Shown: one piece after another, positions 17,461 through 27,017 of the stretch
How positions within the stretch are numbered: the stretch's first letter is position 1
Layout of the letters: every line of letters starts with the position of its first letter
DNA from: Streptococcus vestibularis
GTDB taxonomy: Bacteria > Bacillota > Bacilli > Lactobacillales > Streptococcaceae
Direction of reading: 5' to 3'
NCBI GenBank assembly: GCA_010604095.1
Contig: JAABLG010000003.1
Coordinates: 62,001 to 126,000, forward strand
DNA: 64,000 nucleotides
Position numbers and translations under genes: made by a program
Notes under the pieces: generated by a model
Told to the model about the DNA's origin: nothing
What the model saw: the letters and a program-made list of their open reading frames with translations, nothing else
The model's database searches: none

Positions 17461-18177
17461 ATGAAAACTTTGCTACATTTACAAGATTTACAAAAATCTT
17501 TTGGTCAACAACTGGTGTTAAACCACGTTGGTTTTGAATTACATTCTGGAGAAATCATTGGTCTAATCGGTCCTTCTGGTGCTGGTAAATCAACCATGAT
17601 TAAAACCATGTTAGGAATGGAAAAGGCAGATAGCGGTATTGCTTTAGTCTTAGAAAATACCATGCCAAATCGTCATATTCTAGGAGATATTGGCTACATG
17701 GCTCAGTCAGATGCCTTATATGATGCCTTATCAGGTCAGGAAAATTTGCAATTTTTCGGTAAGCTCAAAGGACTTTCTAAGAAAGACTTGTCATCTGAAA
17801 TTGCCCATGTAGCTCAAGTGGTAGATTTGACAGATCACTTAAACAAGGCTGTATCTGGTTATTCAGGAGGGATGAAAAGACGTTTGTCACTAGCCATAGC
17901 ACTCTTAGGAAATCCTCAACTCTTGATATTGGACGAACCGACAGTTGGGATTGACCCTTCTCTTCGAAAGAAAATTTGGAAAGAGTTGATGGCGCTCAGA
18001 GACAATGGTGTAGGAATCTTGGTTACAACCCATGTCATGGATGAAGCAGAGCTGACAGATAAGGTCGGACTACTATTAGGTGGAAAAATCATTGCCTTTG
18101 ATACACCATCCAAGCTAAAAGAATCTTATGGTGTTTCAAGTATTGAAGAAGTCTTTTTGAAAGCAGAAGGAGAATGA
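17461..18177 (+). CDS. ABC exporter ATP-binding protein
   Basis: The product is 238 residues from ATG 17461, which is 6 nt after a GAGGAGG ribosome site; the ATG at 17455 would be too close. It has Walker A GPSGAGKST, signature YSGGMKRRLS, Walker B LLILDEPTVGIDP and a switch His in VTTHVMDEAE. This is the DrrA/CcmA-like exporter type. It forms one operon with the ABC-2 permease and the TetR regulator. Drug or toxic-compound export is a reasonable inference. Confidence 0.88.
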   Translation: MKTLLHLQDLQKSFGQQLVLNHVGFELHSGEIIGLIGPSGAGKSTMIKTMLGMEKADSGIALVLENTMPNRHILGDIGYMAQSDALYDALSGQENLQFFGKLKGLSKKDLSSEIAHVAQVVDLTDHLNKAVSGYSGGMKRRLSLAIALLGNPQLLILDEPTVGIDPSLRKKIWKELMALRDNGVGILVTTHVMDEAELTDKVGLLLGGKIIAFDTPSKLKESYGVSSIEEVFLKAEGE

Positions 18178-18178
18178 A

Positions 18179-19261
18179 ATGAGAACAATTGCCATTGCAA
18201 AAAAAGTCATCAAAGAATTGCTACGTGACAAACGGACACTGGCCCTAATGTTTGTGGCACCAGTCTTTATTATGTGGCTGATGAACCTCATGTTTTCGGC
18301 TAGTACAACGGTGACTGTTAAGCTAGCGACACAAGATGTGCCAAGTAGTTTGGTAAGTAAGATGGACGACTTAGAACATGTCAGTGTCAAAACCTACAAA
18401 GACTTGGATAAAGCCAAAGAGGCTTTAAACGATGAAAAAGTAGATGCAGTTATCTCTTATAAGGATGGGGAATATCATGTAGCCTATGCTAATACAGATG
18501 CCTCTAAAACTTCGGTGACCCGACAAGTATTACGCACCAGTATTGCCAGTGAAGACACCAATCAATTATTAGCCCGTGTGAAGCAATCCCTTCCACAATT
18601 ACAACTAAAGGTAAAATCTCCTGAAATTAAGGAATCTTATGAATATGGTAACGAGGACACCGGCTTCTTTGCTAAAATGATTCCTGTTTTGCTTGGGTTC
18701 GTCGTTTTCTTCTTTGTCTTTTTGATTTCAGGGATGGCACTCTTGAAAGAACGTACTAGTGGAACCCTAGATCGTTTGTTGGCAACCCCAGTCAAACGTT
18801 CGGAAATCGTTTACGGCTATATGTTGTCTTACGGTCTTATTGCCATACTGCAGACAGCAGTAGTCGTTCTAGCAGCCATCTGGTTGTTGAACATTGAAGT
18901 TGTCGGAAGCCTGTTAAATGTTATAATAGTTAATGTGGTACTGGCTCTGGTGGCACTAGCCTTCGGAATTCTCTTGTCTACCTTGGCAAAATCAGAATTC
19001 CAGATGATGCAATTTATTCCTCTTGTGATTATGCCGCAACTCTTTTTCTCAGGAATCATTCCACTTGATTCAATGGGAGACTGGGCAAAAATGCTAGGGA
19101 AATTCTTGCCTTTGACCTACTCAGGTGATGCGATGAGTCAGATTATTCTTTACGGACGTGGACTTGGAGATATTTTACCAAATATTGGTGTTCTACTAGT
19201 CTTCCTTGTTGCTTTGACAGTTCTCAATATTGTCGGCTTGCGTCGTTACCGTAAAGTATAA
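18179..19261 (+). CDS. ABC-2 type transporter permease
   Basis: The product is 360 residues starting 1 nt after the ATPase stop. It has one N-terminal membrane helix, a large extracytoplasmic domain (about residues 40-165), and five C-terminal helices containing the conserved LLKERTSGTLDRLLATPVKR segment of the ABC2_membrane_3/YhgE-like group. It pairs with the ATPase just upstream to form a dimeric exporter. Confidence 0.88.
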   Translation: MRTIAIAKKVIKELLRDKRTLALMFVAPVFIMWLMNLMFSASTTVTVKLATQDVPSSLVSKMDDLEHVSVKTYKDLDKAKEALNDEKVDAVISYKDGEYHVAYANTDASKTSVTRQVLRTSIASEDTNQLLARVKQSLPQLQLKVKSPEIKESYEYGNEDTGFFAKMIPVLLGFVVFFFVFLISGMALLKERTSGTLDRLLATPVKRSEIVYGYMLSYGLIAILQTAVVVLAAIWLLNIEVVGSLLNVIIVNVVLALVALAFGILLSTLAKSEFQMMQFIPLVIMPQLFFSGIIPLDSMGDWAKMLGKFLPLTYSGDAMSQIILYGRGLGDILPNIGVLLVFLVALTVLNIVGLRRYRKV

Positions 19262-19284
19262 AATATAAATATACGAGGATGAAA

Positions 19285-19908
19285 ATGAGTGAGAGTGTTT
19301 TTGAGTCGTTTGAAGCTTATCTAAAGGGTGCAGACTATCCCAAGGGAAAGAAAAAAATCATGCAGGCGGCGGTCGATTTGATTTCTACTAAGAGTTACAA
19401 TGGGACCTCCACCTTACAAATTGCCAAACATGCGGGACTTAGCCAAGCAACGCTCTTCAAGTATTTCAAGACCAAAGAAGATTTATTAACGGCTATTTTG
19501 CACCCTGTTGTTCCAGGACTTTTCGGTCGTTTTTTTGAAGAACTTTTAGCCTTAGAAACGACTGAAGAAAAGGTGCATTATCTGGTCCAAAATCGTATGG
19601 CCTATCTCAAAACGAATCGCGCTTTGATGAAAATTATTCTTCAGGAAATTTTTTCAAATAAGAAACTGAGAAAAGAACAACTTTATATTTGGAATACTCT
19701 TCAGGATAAATTATTAGTACTCCATAAGGAATTGATAGCAGATTCACGAGTGAATCCTGAAATCACGGTTCCTCAAATGATTCGTATTTGTATAGGCCCC
19801 TTATTGGCCTACTTTGCCCAACTCTATATCGTTGGCGACAATAGTGACATAAGAGAAGAAGACTTAAATTTGTTGGAAAAACAGATTTTAGGTGGTTTGT
19901 GGAAATAA
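19285..19908 (+). CDS. TetR-family regulator of the ABC exporter operon
   Basis: The product is 207 residues. ATG 19285 is chosen because it is 6 nt from GAGG, while ATG 19279 touches it. The DNA-binding domain reads ISTKSYNGTSTLQIAKHAGLSQATLFKYFKTKEDLL. The C-terminal ligand domain is hydrophobic and family-specific. It is the third gene of the operon whose promoter carries two palindromic operators, so autoregulation is very likely. Confidence 0.87.
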   Translation: MSESVFESFEAYLKGADYPKGKKKIMQAAVDLISTKSYNGTSTLQIAKHAGLSQATLFKYFKTKEDLLTAILHPVVPGLFGRFFEELLALETTEEKVHYLVQNRMAYLKTNRALMKIILQEIFSNKKLRKEQLYIWNTLQDKLLVLHKELIADSRVNPEITVPQMIRICIGPLLAYFAQLYIVGDNSDIREEDLNLLEKQILGGLWK

Positions 19909-19946
19909 ACACCGACTGAAATCATATTTCTTAAAATAAAACACAA

Positions 19947-19989
19947 AAAGGACATGTTTCTGACTAAAGCAGATTTATGTCCTTTCTTT
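19947..19989 (+). terminator. Terminator after the ABC/TetR operon
   Basis: A 9-bp stem (AAAGGACAT with ATGTCCTTT, 19947-19955 and 19977-19985) with a 21-nt loop and a T-rich tail. Confidence 0.65.
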
Positions 19990-20109
19990 TCAGTTATGTA
20001 CATTGTTTAATTGGTTTTTCTTTGTGATTCTTGGGAAGTAGTTCCTATGAAATCATATTACAGTGGTTATTTTTTGATATAATAATTCTTAAAACTTAGG
20101 AGGCAACAG

Positions 20110-20874
20110 ATGATACATAAACATGAAATCCCAATTTTAGAGTTTGATGACAATCCTCAGGCTGTGATAATGCCGACCCATGAGGATTTAGACTTGAACT
20201 TGCCGTCTAGGTGCGTCTACGCCTTTTTAGGAGAAGAAATCGAACGCTATGCGAATGCTATTGGCGCTGAAAAAGTTGGAGAGTTTGTCTCTGCTACTAA
20301 AACCTATCCAGTTTATGTGATGACTTACAATGGAGAGGAAATCTGCTTGGCTCAAGCTCCAGTTGGATCAGCTGCAGCTGCACAATTTCTGGATTGGTTG
20401 ATTGGTTATGGCGTAAAGCAAATCTTATCAACTGGAACTTGTGGTGTCTTGGTAGACATGCCAGAGAATGTCTTTTTGATTCCGACGAGAGCATTGCGAG
20501 ATGAAGGTGCAAGTTACCACTATGTTGCGCCTTCTAGGTATATAGAAGTGAATCGTCGAGCACTGACTGCCATTGAAACAGTTCTAAGACAAGCGTCCAT
20601 TCCTTATCAAGAGGTTATGACCTGGTCGACAGATGGCTTTTATAGAGAGACACCTGATAAGGTTGCATATCGCATTGAAGAGGGGTGCAGCGTTGTCGAG
20701 ATGGAATGTGCTGCCCTTGCAGCAGTTGCCAAACTTCGTGGAGCTATTTGGGGCTTACTTCTCTTTACTGCGGATTCTCTAGTAGATATAGACAATTACG
20801 ATCAACGAAATTGGGGAGCAGAAGCTTTTGACAAGGCTTTAGAGCTTTGCCTGGATATTGCTGTTCAGATGTAA
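20110..20874 (+). CDS. Nucleoside phosphorylase family protein (uridine phosphorylase-like)
   Basis: The product is 254 residues. Family features are the phosphate-binding region (APVGSAAAAQFLDWLIGYG), STGTCGVL, and the nucleoside-binding VVEMECAALAAVAKLRG with the Met-Glu pair that contacts the ribose. It belongs to the PNP/UDP phosphorylase superfamily; the base specificity cannot be told by eye. It is monocistronic, after GGAGGCAACAG, and ends at a terminator shared with the opposing HAD gene. Confidence 0.82.
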   Translation: MIHKHEIPILEFDDNPQAVIMPTHEDLDLNLPSRCVYAFLGEEIERYANAIGAEKVGEFVSATKTYPVYVMTYNGEEICLAQAPVGSAAAAQFLDWLIGYGVKQILSTGTCGVLVDMPENVFLIPTRALRDEGASYHYVAPSRYIEVNRRALTAIETVLRQASIPYQEVMTWSTDGFYRETPDKVAYRIEEGCSVVEMECAALAAVAKLRGAIWGLLLFTADSLVDIDNYDQRNWGAEAFDKALELCLDIAVQM

Positions 20875-20893
20875 TCTACTTTGACTAGTAACA

Positions 20894-20925
20894 AAAAGAG
20901 CATGACTATAAAATCATGCTCTTTT
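20894..20925. terminator. Bidirectional terminator between convergent genes
   Basis: A perfect 12-bp stem (20894-20905 with 20914-20925) with A- and T-runs. Confidence 0.85.
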
Positions 20926-20937
20926 CATTATCAATTA

Positions 20938-21573
20938 TTATTTCAAAATATCCCTGATTTCTTGGGTATTATGAGCAACTAAATCAGGATTTTCCGCTAA
21001 TAGCGTTTCGTTGGTTCCGAATCCCCAGGTCACAGCCAATGTCTTAATGCCAACAGTTTTTCCGCCAATCAAGTCAAACTTGGTATCACCAACAATGACA
21101 GAACTGTCCTTAGGCGCCTGATTTTCAGTAATCGCCCGTTGTAAGACATCAGCCTTGTGTAAAGCAGCAGGCGTAGACCCATAAATGCCATCAAAATAGG
21201 CTGTGAGACCCAGGTGTTGGCACATCTTTTGGGCAACAGGCTCATTTTTTGAAGTAGTGATATAAATTTTCTTATTAGGATTCTGCTTCAGTTCCTGAAG
21301 AACCTCCTTAATGCCATCGTAGAGATGGGCTTCAAATTGCCCTTTGGTCTCATAATACTCCCGATAAATTTTGACGGCTTGGGCAGCATCTTCTTCACTA
21401 ATTTCTTCTTTGAATGTCACTTCTAAAGGTGGTCCCATAAAGGTGCGAATTTTTTGATCACTAGGGACAGGGAGGCTTAGTCTTTCAAAGGTTTGAACAA
21501 AACCATTGTGGATGCCCTCAGAACTATCAATGAGGGTACCATCAAGGTCGAAAAAAATGTGAGTAATTGTCAT
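20938..21573 (-). CDS. HAD-superfamily phosphatase (Gph/PpaX-like)
   Basis: The product is 211 residues from ATG 21573, placed 7 nt after GGAG; a longer frame from TTG is less likely. It has the HAD motifs: DLDGTLIDSSEG (motif I), a Thr/Ser in ITTSKNEP (motif II), the Lys of motif III and VGDTKFDLIGGK (motif IV). The cap domain is of the small helical type I. The family contains phosphoglycolate and pyrophosphate phosphatases; the substrate is not known. Confidence 0.82.
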   Translation of the reverse strand: MTITHIFFDLDGTLIDSSEGIHNGFVQTFERLSLPVPSDQKIRTFMGPPLEVTFKEEISEEDAAQAVKIYREYYETKGQFEAHLYDGIKEVLQELKQNPNKKIYITTSKNEPVAQKMCQHLGLTAYFDGIYGSTPAALHKADVLQRAITENQAPKDSSVIVGDTKFDLIGGKTVGIKTLAVTWGFGTNETLLAENPDLVAHNTQEIRDILK

Positions 21574-21645
21574 AGGATTCTCCAATATAGTATCTTTGGG
21601 TTTATTTTAACACGGTAAGACAGTAATAGTCGTTTTGCTTATGTG

Positions 21646-24360
21646 TCATTCTAGTGTTGACATGACTTTTTTGCGTGTAATAGTACGTTCTTGCTTGTTA
21701 CCAAGTGCCTTGATACGGGCCTCAAGTAAAATATGGCGTCCTTGAGGATTTCGTGTATAAATCAGCTCATATTTGCCAAGGGTCTTTTGCACGTGTTCGA
21801 GAAAAGCAGTCGCTTCAGTTTTACGTTTTTCAAACATGCTAGGTACAGCAAAATATTCGGTCTGGTCTATAACTTTGTGGCTAGCTTTTAAGATATAACG
21901 TTGATTTTCAATCGGGGCGAAAAATTCAGTTACAGCTTGAGCAAAGATTTCTTTCTCCTTCATTGAAGCACCCTTGAGATAAATGGCATTATATAAGGCC
22001 TGCTTACTATCTTTCACTACTCTAGGAGCAGATTCTTTAGTTTCAATCTGACCTGCATCTAGCAGGGCTTGATGAATAGCTTTTCCAAATATTTCCAAAC
22101 GTTTATAGGGACTTTTATAGATGGCATATCTTCCCCAAACGATAGCTAGTGCAATAATGGAGAGCAAAAGAATCGTAAGATTAAAATTTGACAGTGTCCC
22201 ACTAATCAGATATTTGCTAGCGTCAAAGATGTAATAGGTAACAACGAACGCCTGAAAGAGTAGGATAGCTTTCTTCCAATCGTTAAGGTACGCCATTGGT
22301 AGAAAGTGTTTGTCAACGGCAACCTCATTAGTCACCTCAATGTCCTCATAAAGGGGCAGGGCTTGTTGCCAACGGTCTTTTAGTTCCTGTCGATTCTGAG
22401 ATTGCCGTACGGTGTTTTGATTGAGTTTCTCCAAGCTTTTTCGGTTGAATTTGAGATTATTAAACTCCAGTCGCTCTATGCCAGACTCAATCGTCTGCTC
22501 ATGATAATGAAGGCCTAGAAATTGCTTCATGCGACGATTTAACAAGTCTAAGTCGGGACTTAGCTCATATAATTGAAGCTCGTTAATCTCAGCGTATTTT
22601 TCCTCAATATTTTGAGTTTCATACCAGTGTCTTGATGAAAAATTAATGGAAATCAAATGCCAGATATTACTGGTTTTTTCAGGATTGTCAGGCCAGATTC
22701 GGATGGCACGTCCACGCATCTGATTGCTTAGCATGAAACTACCAACAAAACTAGCTAGAATGAGTGAATTCACACAAGGAGCATCCCAGCCTTCACCTAG
22801 GAGAGATTTGGTTCCAATAATCACCTGAATATCCCCCTCTTGGAAAAGTTGGGTAAGGGCAGTCACTAGGTCATGGTGAGAACCAGAAACACTGACCTTT
22901 AGGTATTGATCTTGTCTTAACTGTCCAACAATCTCATACGACAAACGAGAACTAGGAATAAGTTTTTCTAAAGGTTCTTTGGCAGCAGTCGGGATAATCA
23001 CCAAACTTCCTGTCAATACAGCCATGGGTACCGACCAAGACTGCTCAAGCATTTCTCTACGAATGGATTCGAAGTAGGAAAGGACACCAAGTTGTGTGAA
23101 CTCTGCCTTATCATCACCTAAATGGCTTTGAAAATCTTTTCGAATAAAGTCTGTCAGCACCAACTGTCGAAGATCATTTCCCAAAGCTTGGTATTCCGCT
23201 TTAAAGATGTCTTTAGTAGCCTTTAGTTTACCTAGAGATTGATTAAGTAAAACATCTTGCTTTTTATTGCGAATGAGTTTAACTTGATTTCTTTCAATAA
23301 GGCCGTTGGCTTTTAAATCACTTTTGATTTGGTCAAAGGCTTCTTCAGTAAAAGTGAACCAATTTGGTACTTGAAAAATGATACCATTGAGCAAGGTTTC
23401 AAACCACCCAAGAGAAAAAGCAGGTAAGGCCTTGGCACCAAGTAGCTCTTGAAAATATTGCGGGAAAGGTAGACCCTTGGAACGTAAGAAAATCAATATA
23501 GCAGAAAGGTATTTGGGATTAGTCAATAAGTCGTCGTCAGTAATCTGACCTGTCAGTGCCAAGCTAGATTGAATGGTACTAGAGAAATTTTCATCCGCCG
23601 AGAGTCTATTTAAACAGTCGTGTTTCTGCTTTTCAAACTGATCTAGGTGTTTTTGTTCCTTCTTAGTCGGAAAGGCAAAGTAAACATAGTCTTGATGAGG
23701 GCAGAGTGTTCCTTCCTTAACCAGTTCAGGGACGGTGATTTCTTCGTCAATAACACCGCACATGCTGATGTAACGCTCCCAAAGGGCTGGCTCCCCTTCG
23801 TAGGGAGGTGTCGCAGTCAGGGAGACCATATTGAGGTTTGGAAATGACTTACGAAAGATCTCTAAACTCTTCCACCACTCATTTCGCAGATGGTGACACT
23901 CATCTAAACAGAGTGTCCCTAAAGCTAACTCCTTAAAGGTCTTTTTAAGGTCAAAGCCTTTAAATTCATAATGTTCTTGGTCAGCAGTATCATCCGTGTC
24001 TTCAGAAAGGGCGTCTCCCTCAAGCTGATTCATAGCACTATGAAGTGCTTGGTAGGTTGCAACGGTTATAATTTTGGGCTGTTTCAAGTCCTGCGATATG
24101 AGTTGGTCTGCTTGACTAGAATCATTTAAAAATGCCTCTTTAATACGATCAACCCATTGCTGCCTGATGGTGACGGTCGGAACAAGAATTAAGCTAGGAT
24201 TTCCAAAACGCCTTATAAATTCAATTCCTAAGGTCGTCTTACCTGATCCGGGTGCAGCTACTAAGTGAATCTTGCCATCCGACATGTAAGTATCACTCTT
24301 GTCAAGAATGCGCTTTTGATACTGTCGCCATTGTCCCTTAAATGAAAGTTCATGTAACAT
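21646..24360 (-). CDS. SF2 helicase (ResIII/DEAD-like) with predicted membrane hairpin
   Basis: The product is 904 residues. Helicase motifs in order are GQWRQYQKRIL (Q-like), Walker A AAPGSGKTT (about 35-43), motif II DECH (153-156), motif III SLTATPP (180-186), motif V TKSLLGEGWDAP and motif VI QMRGRAIRIWP (about 545-555). An acidic insert (EDTDDTADQEH) lies before motif II. After the helicase core come two hydrophobic segments (about 698-713 and 725-745) and then a basic C-terminal domain of about 160 residues that I cannot assign. A membrane hairpin in a helicase is unusual. No methylase, nuclease or phage gene flanks it. Function is unknown; a defence or nucleic-acid-uptake role is only speculation. 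Confidence 0.78.
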   Translation of the reverse strand: MLHELSFKGQWRQYQKRILDKSDTYMSDGKIHLVAAPGSGKTTLGIEFIRRFGNPSLILVPTVTIRQQWVDRIKEAFLNDSSQADQLISQDLKQPKIITVATYQALHSAMNQLEGDALSEDTDDTADQEHYEFKGFDLKKTFKELALGTLCLDECHHLRNEWWKSLEIFRKSFPNLNMVSLTATPPYEGEPALWERYISMCGVIDEEITVPELVKEGTLCPHQDYVYFAFPTKKEQKHLDQFEKQKHDCLNRLSADENFSSTIQSSLALTGQITDDDLLTNPKYLSAILIFLRSKGLPFPQYFQELLGAKALPAFSLGWFETLLNGIIFQVPNWFTFTEEAFDQIKSDLKANGLIERNQVKLIRNKKQDVLLNQSLGKLKATKDIFKAEYQALGNDLRQLVLTDFIRKDFQSHLGDDKAEFTQLGVLSYFESIRREMLEQSWSVPMAVLTGSLVIIPTAAKEPLEKLIPSSRLSYEIVGQLRQDQYLKVSVSGSHHDLVTALTQLFQEGDIQVIIGTKSLLGEGWDAPCVNSLILASFVGSFMLSNQMRGRAIRIWPDNPEKTSNIWHLISINFSSRHWYETQNIEEKYAEINELQLYELSPDLDLLNRRMKQFLGLHYHEQTIESGIERLEFNNLKFNRKSLEKLNQNTVRQSQNRQELKDRWQQALPLYEDIEVTNEVAVDKHFLPMAYLNDWKKAILLFQAFVVTYYIFDASKYLISGTLSNFNLTILLLSIIALAIVWGRYAIYKSPYKRLEIFGKAIHQALLDAGQIETKESAPRVVKDSKQALYNAIYLKGASMKEKEIFAQAVTEFFAPIENQRYILKASHKVIDQTEYFAVPSMFEKRKTEATAFLEHVQKTLGKYELIYTRNPQGRHILLEARIKALGNKQERTITRKKVMSTLE

Positions 24361-24576
24361 AATTTCCCTCCAGTGTTACTTATCATTATAACATAGTTTC
24401 ATGACCTAACCTGCCCCTGTTAATGCTTGCAAGGTCCTAAAACTCTCACTGTTGGATTATTTAATAGGACCGATTTAAATTCGCTTCTAAAACAAGCTGT
24501 TAGCCATTGACATTAAAGAAATTTTAAGATAACGTTAAAGGTAACTGATAGCCCTGATTACATTTAAGGAGTTTAA

Positions 24577-25545
24577 ATGAAAAAAACAAATTTTCTTTAT
24601 TTAGTAGCCATTCTTGCTATTATTTCAGGCCTTTTTTTATACTATTTGCCGAGTATGAACCTTGTCAAAAGTGCTCATGATAGTAATACTAGTCATACCT
24701 TTAAAGCTAAGACTATTGTTCATGATTTTGGAACAACGGAGTTGAAAAAAGCGCCAAAACGTATTGTTATCCTTGACAACCTATACGGTGAAATCTTAGA
24801 ACCGCTTGACCTCACACCAGTGGGTGCTACAACAGGGCAGGAAGGGAGTCAAGAGTTTTCCACTCTCTTTAAGAAACACTACAAGGATGCAGATGTGGTC
24901 TCTGTCGGCTGGCAAAAATCTCCTGACCTTGAAAAAATCAAGGAGCTCAAGCCAGATCTTATCCTGATGACAGTAGATCAAGAAGGTCTCTATGACAAGC
25001 TTTCAGAGATTGCCCCAACCGTTGGTTATCGCATAAACACAGATGAAAATTGGGATTACCACGAAACATCGCTAAAGGTTGCCGAAATTTTTGACAAGCG
25101 TGATGAGATGAAAGATGCTCTTGATAGAATGGATGCCAAAGAAGCCGTTTTTGCTGAAAATGTTAAGGCTAAGTTTGGTGACCAAAAGCTCATGTATCTG
25201 CGCGTGACGGGCAATGACATTCGCTATTATGCTTATGGACATTTTGGTTATCTCTATGACACTTACAAGTTCAATCGTGCTCAAACCTTTAATCCAGAGG
25301 ATATGTACCAAGTTATTGATATCGATAAACTTAAAGATCTTAATCCAGACCTCTTGATTGTTCAAGCGGATTCTCAGGAACTTCTTGATAACAAACTGAA
25401 GAATACATCTGTTTGGAGCAATCTAAAAGCTGTTCAAAATAACAATGTTATCTATGCAGATTATTCAACCTACATGCTGGGCTTTGGAATCGTCTCTCAG
25501 GAAGCTATTATGAATCAGATTTCAGACGAATGGGGACTAAAGTAA
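24577..25545 (+). CDS. Periplasmic-binding-like protein (FecB/TroA type), orphan
   Basis: The product is 322 residues with one N-terminal hydrophobic helix (about 6-27) and no lipobox Cys, so it is probably membrane-tethered by an uncleaved anchor. The domain starts at TIVHDFGTTELKKAPKRIVIL, the usual N-terminus of iron-siderophore/haem binding proteins, and carries LKPDLILMTVDQEG and LKDLNPDLLIVQAD. No permease or ATPase gene is adjacent, so the partner transporter must be elsewhere. Iron or another metal-chelate ligand is inferred from the family. Confidence 0.78.
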   Translation: MKKTNFLYLVAILAIISGLFLYYLPSMNLVKSAHDSNTSHTFKAKTIVHDFGTTELKKAPKRIVILDNLYGEILEPLDLTPVGATTGQEGSQEFSTLFKKHYKDADVVSVGWQKSPDLEKIKELKPDLILMTVDQEGLYDKLSEIAPTVGYRINTDENWDYHETSLKVAEIFDKRDEMKDALDRMDAKEAVFAENVKAKFGDQKLMYLRVTGNDIRYYAYGHFGYLYDTYKFNRAQTFNPEDMYQVIDIDKLKDLNPDLLIVQADSQELLDNKLKNTSVWSNLKAVQNNNVIYADYSTYMLGFGIVSQEAIMNQISDEWGLK

Positions 25546-25548
25546 CGT

Positions 25549-25575
25549 AAAAACGTGCGCATTGGCACGTTTTTT
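25549..25575 (+). terminator. Terminator after the binding-protein gene
   Basis: A stem AAAAACGTGC/GCACGTTTTT with a 6-nt loop followed by T residues; it lies between convergent genes. Confidence 0.82.
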
Positions 25576-25595
25576 ACTTGTTCTTAAAAAGTCGT

Positions 25596-26936
25596 CTAGC
25601 TAACAAATAAGCGTCGAATGTGTTTTCGTAAGGCAAAATAGAGTTGAATGGTCATGGGAATCCAAATTAAGGGCTCACATAAGATAACGCCAAGGTAACC
25701 CAAATATGGAATAACTAAGATGACAAAGAGAATTTTACCAAAAAGCTCAATGAAACTAGATGTCAAAGGCGTTAATTTTTTTCCTAGTCCCTGCAAGCAA
25801 TTTCTAAAAATGAAAAGCATCCCTAAAATGGGATAAAAGAGTGAGCTGATACGCAGATAGCGACTGGCATTTTCAATAATAATAGCCTCGTTTGAGCCAG
25901 AGATAAGTTCTGCTAGAAATGGACTAGCCATATAGAGGATGGCACAAGCCATTAGGGACCAAGTTATGGAGACGAGGCAAGATTGTTTCAGCCCTGCTAG
26001 AATACGTTCAAACTGTTTGGCCCCGAAATTTTGCGAGGTAAAAGTCGTTACACCAGCAGCAAGAGAGGTCAAAGGGAGAACAGCGAAAGACATGATGCGT
26101 CTTGCTGCCACCTGAGCACTAATGATAAGAGGACCAAAGCCGTTAATGGCATATTGCAAGGTGACCGTCCCGATAGATACAATGGAATTCATCAGTCCCA
26201 TTGCCATACCCTGACCAAAAAGGTCTAGATAAAGGCTTGAATCAAGAACAAAGTCTGAATTGCTTGGTAGAAGGAAGGTCACTTTTTTCTTAATATAGTA
26301 AAGACAGAGAATTGCCGAAAGCCCTTGTGAGATGATAGTAGCTAAACCTGCAGATTGAACACCAAGATGAAGTTGTGTAATAAAGAAAAGGTCTAAAACG
26401 ATATTGACTAGTGCTGAAAAAATCAGAAAATAGAGGGCGGTAAGACTATCCCCAACCGCTCTGAGGAGTCCTGCACACAGATTATAACCCAAAGTTACTC
26501 CAACACAGGAAACAATCATAGAAATATACTGGTAAGATTGCCCGATAATAGAAGAAGGCGTTCCTAAAAAACTAAGCAAAGGATAAAGACCAAAATGCCC
26601 TAAAATCATAACCAAGGCACTTAAGCCTAGACCGATGACAACAGTGGCCGCCACAGACTGACGAAGTTTCCTAAAGTCTTTGGCACCATAGTAACGTGCG
26701 ATAACAACGCCCATACCATTTCCAACGCCAAGAGCAAAGCCGATAACCAAATCAAAAATAGCAGAAGAAGCTCCTACAGCAGCCAAGGCATCTGGCCCTA
26801 GAAAACGACCCACAATCATGACATCGGCAGTATTGTAGAGTTGCTGGAAAATATTGGATATCAGAATTGGTAGAGCAAAGATTAAAAGAGACCTCAGAAT
26901 TGGGCCTCGTAAAAGATCAACTGACGCATTTTTCAT
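25596..26936 (-). CDS. MATE-family multidrug/Na+ antiporter
   Basis: The product is 446 residues with about twelve membrane segments in two homologous halves. The N-terminus reads ILRSLLIFALPILISNIFQQ and LYNTADVMIVGRFLG, typical of the MATE DinF/MepA branch; the second half begins near GQGMAMGLMNSIVSIG. It exports cationic compounds using an ion gradient. It is single-gene and reads toward the binding-protein gene terminator. Confidence 0.88.
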   Translation of the reverse strand: MKNASVDLLRGPILRSLLIFALPILISNIFQQLYNTADVMIVGRFLGPDALAAVGASSAIFDLVIGFALGVGNGMGVVIARYYGAKDFRKLRQSVAATVVIGLGLSALVMILGHFGLYPLLSFLGTPSSIIGQSYQYISMIVSCVGVTLGYNLCAGLLRAVGDSLTALYFLIFSALVNIVLDLFFITQLHLGVQSAGLATIISQGLSAILCLYYIKKKVTFLLPSNSDFVLDSSLYLDLFGQGMAMGLMNSIVSIGTVTLQYAINGFGPLIISAQVAARRIMSFAVLPLTSLAAGVTTFTSQNFGAKQFERILAGLKQSCLVSITWSLMACAILYMASPFLAELISGSNEAIIIENASRYLRISSLFYPILGMLFIFRNCLQGLGKKLTPLTSSFIELFGKILFVILVIPYLGYLGVILCEPLIWIPMTIQLYFALRKHIRRLFVS

Positions 26937-26972
26937 AGACTTATTATAGCAAGATTGTAATTGTGAAACAAT

Positions 26973-27000
26973 GTTAAAAAGCCATCCTAGGATGACTTTC
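26973..27000. repeat. 28-bp direct repeat, left copy
   Basis: This is identical over 28 bases to 28813-28840. Its core is a palindrome (AGCCATCCTAGGATGACT type) that could form a terminator-like hairpin. The two copies bracket the two-gene ABC module. Confidence 0.85.
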
Positions 27001-27017
27001 AGAAGAAATTTTATAAA

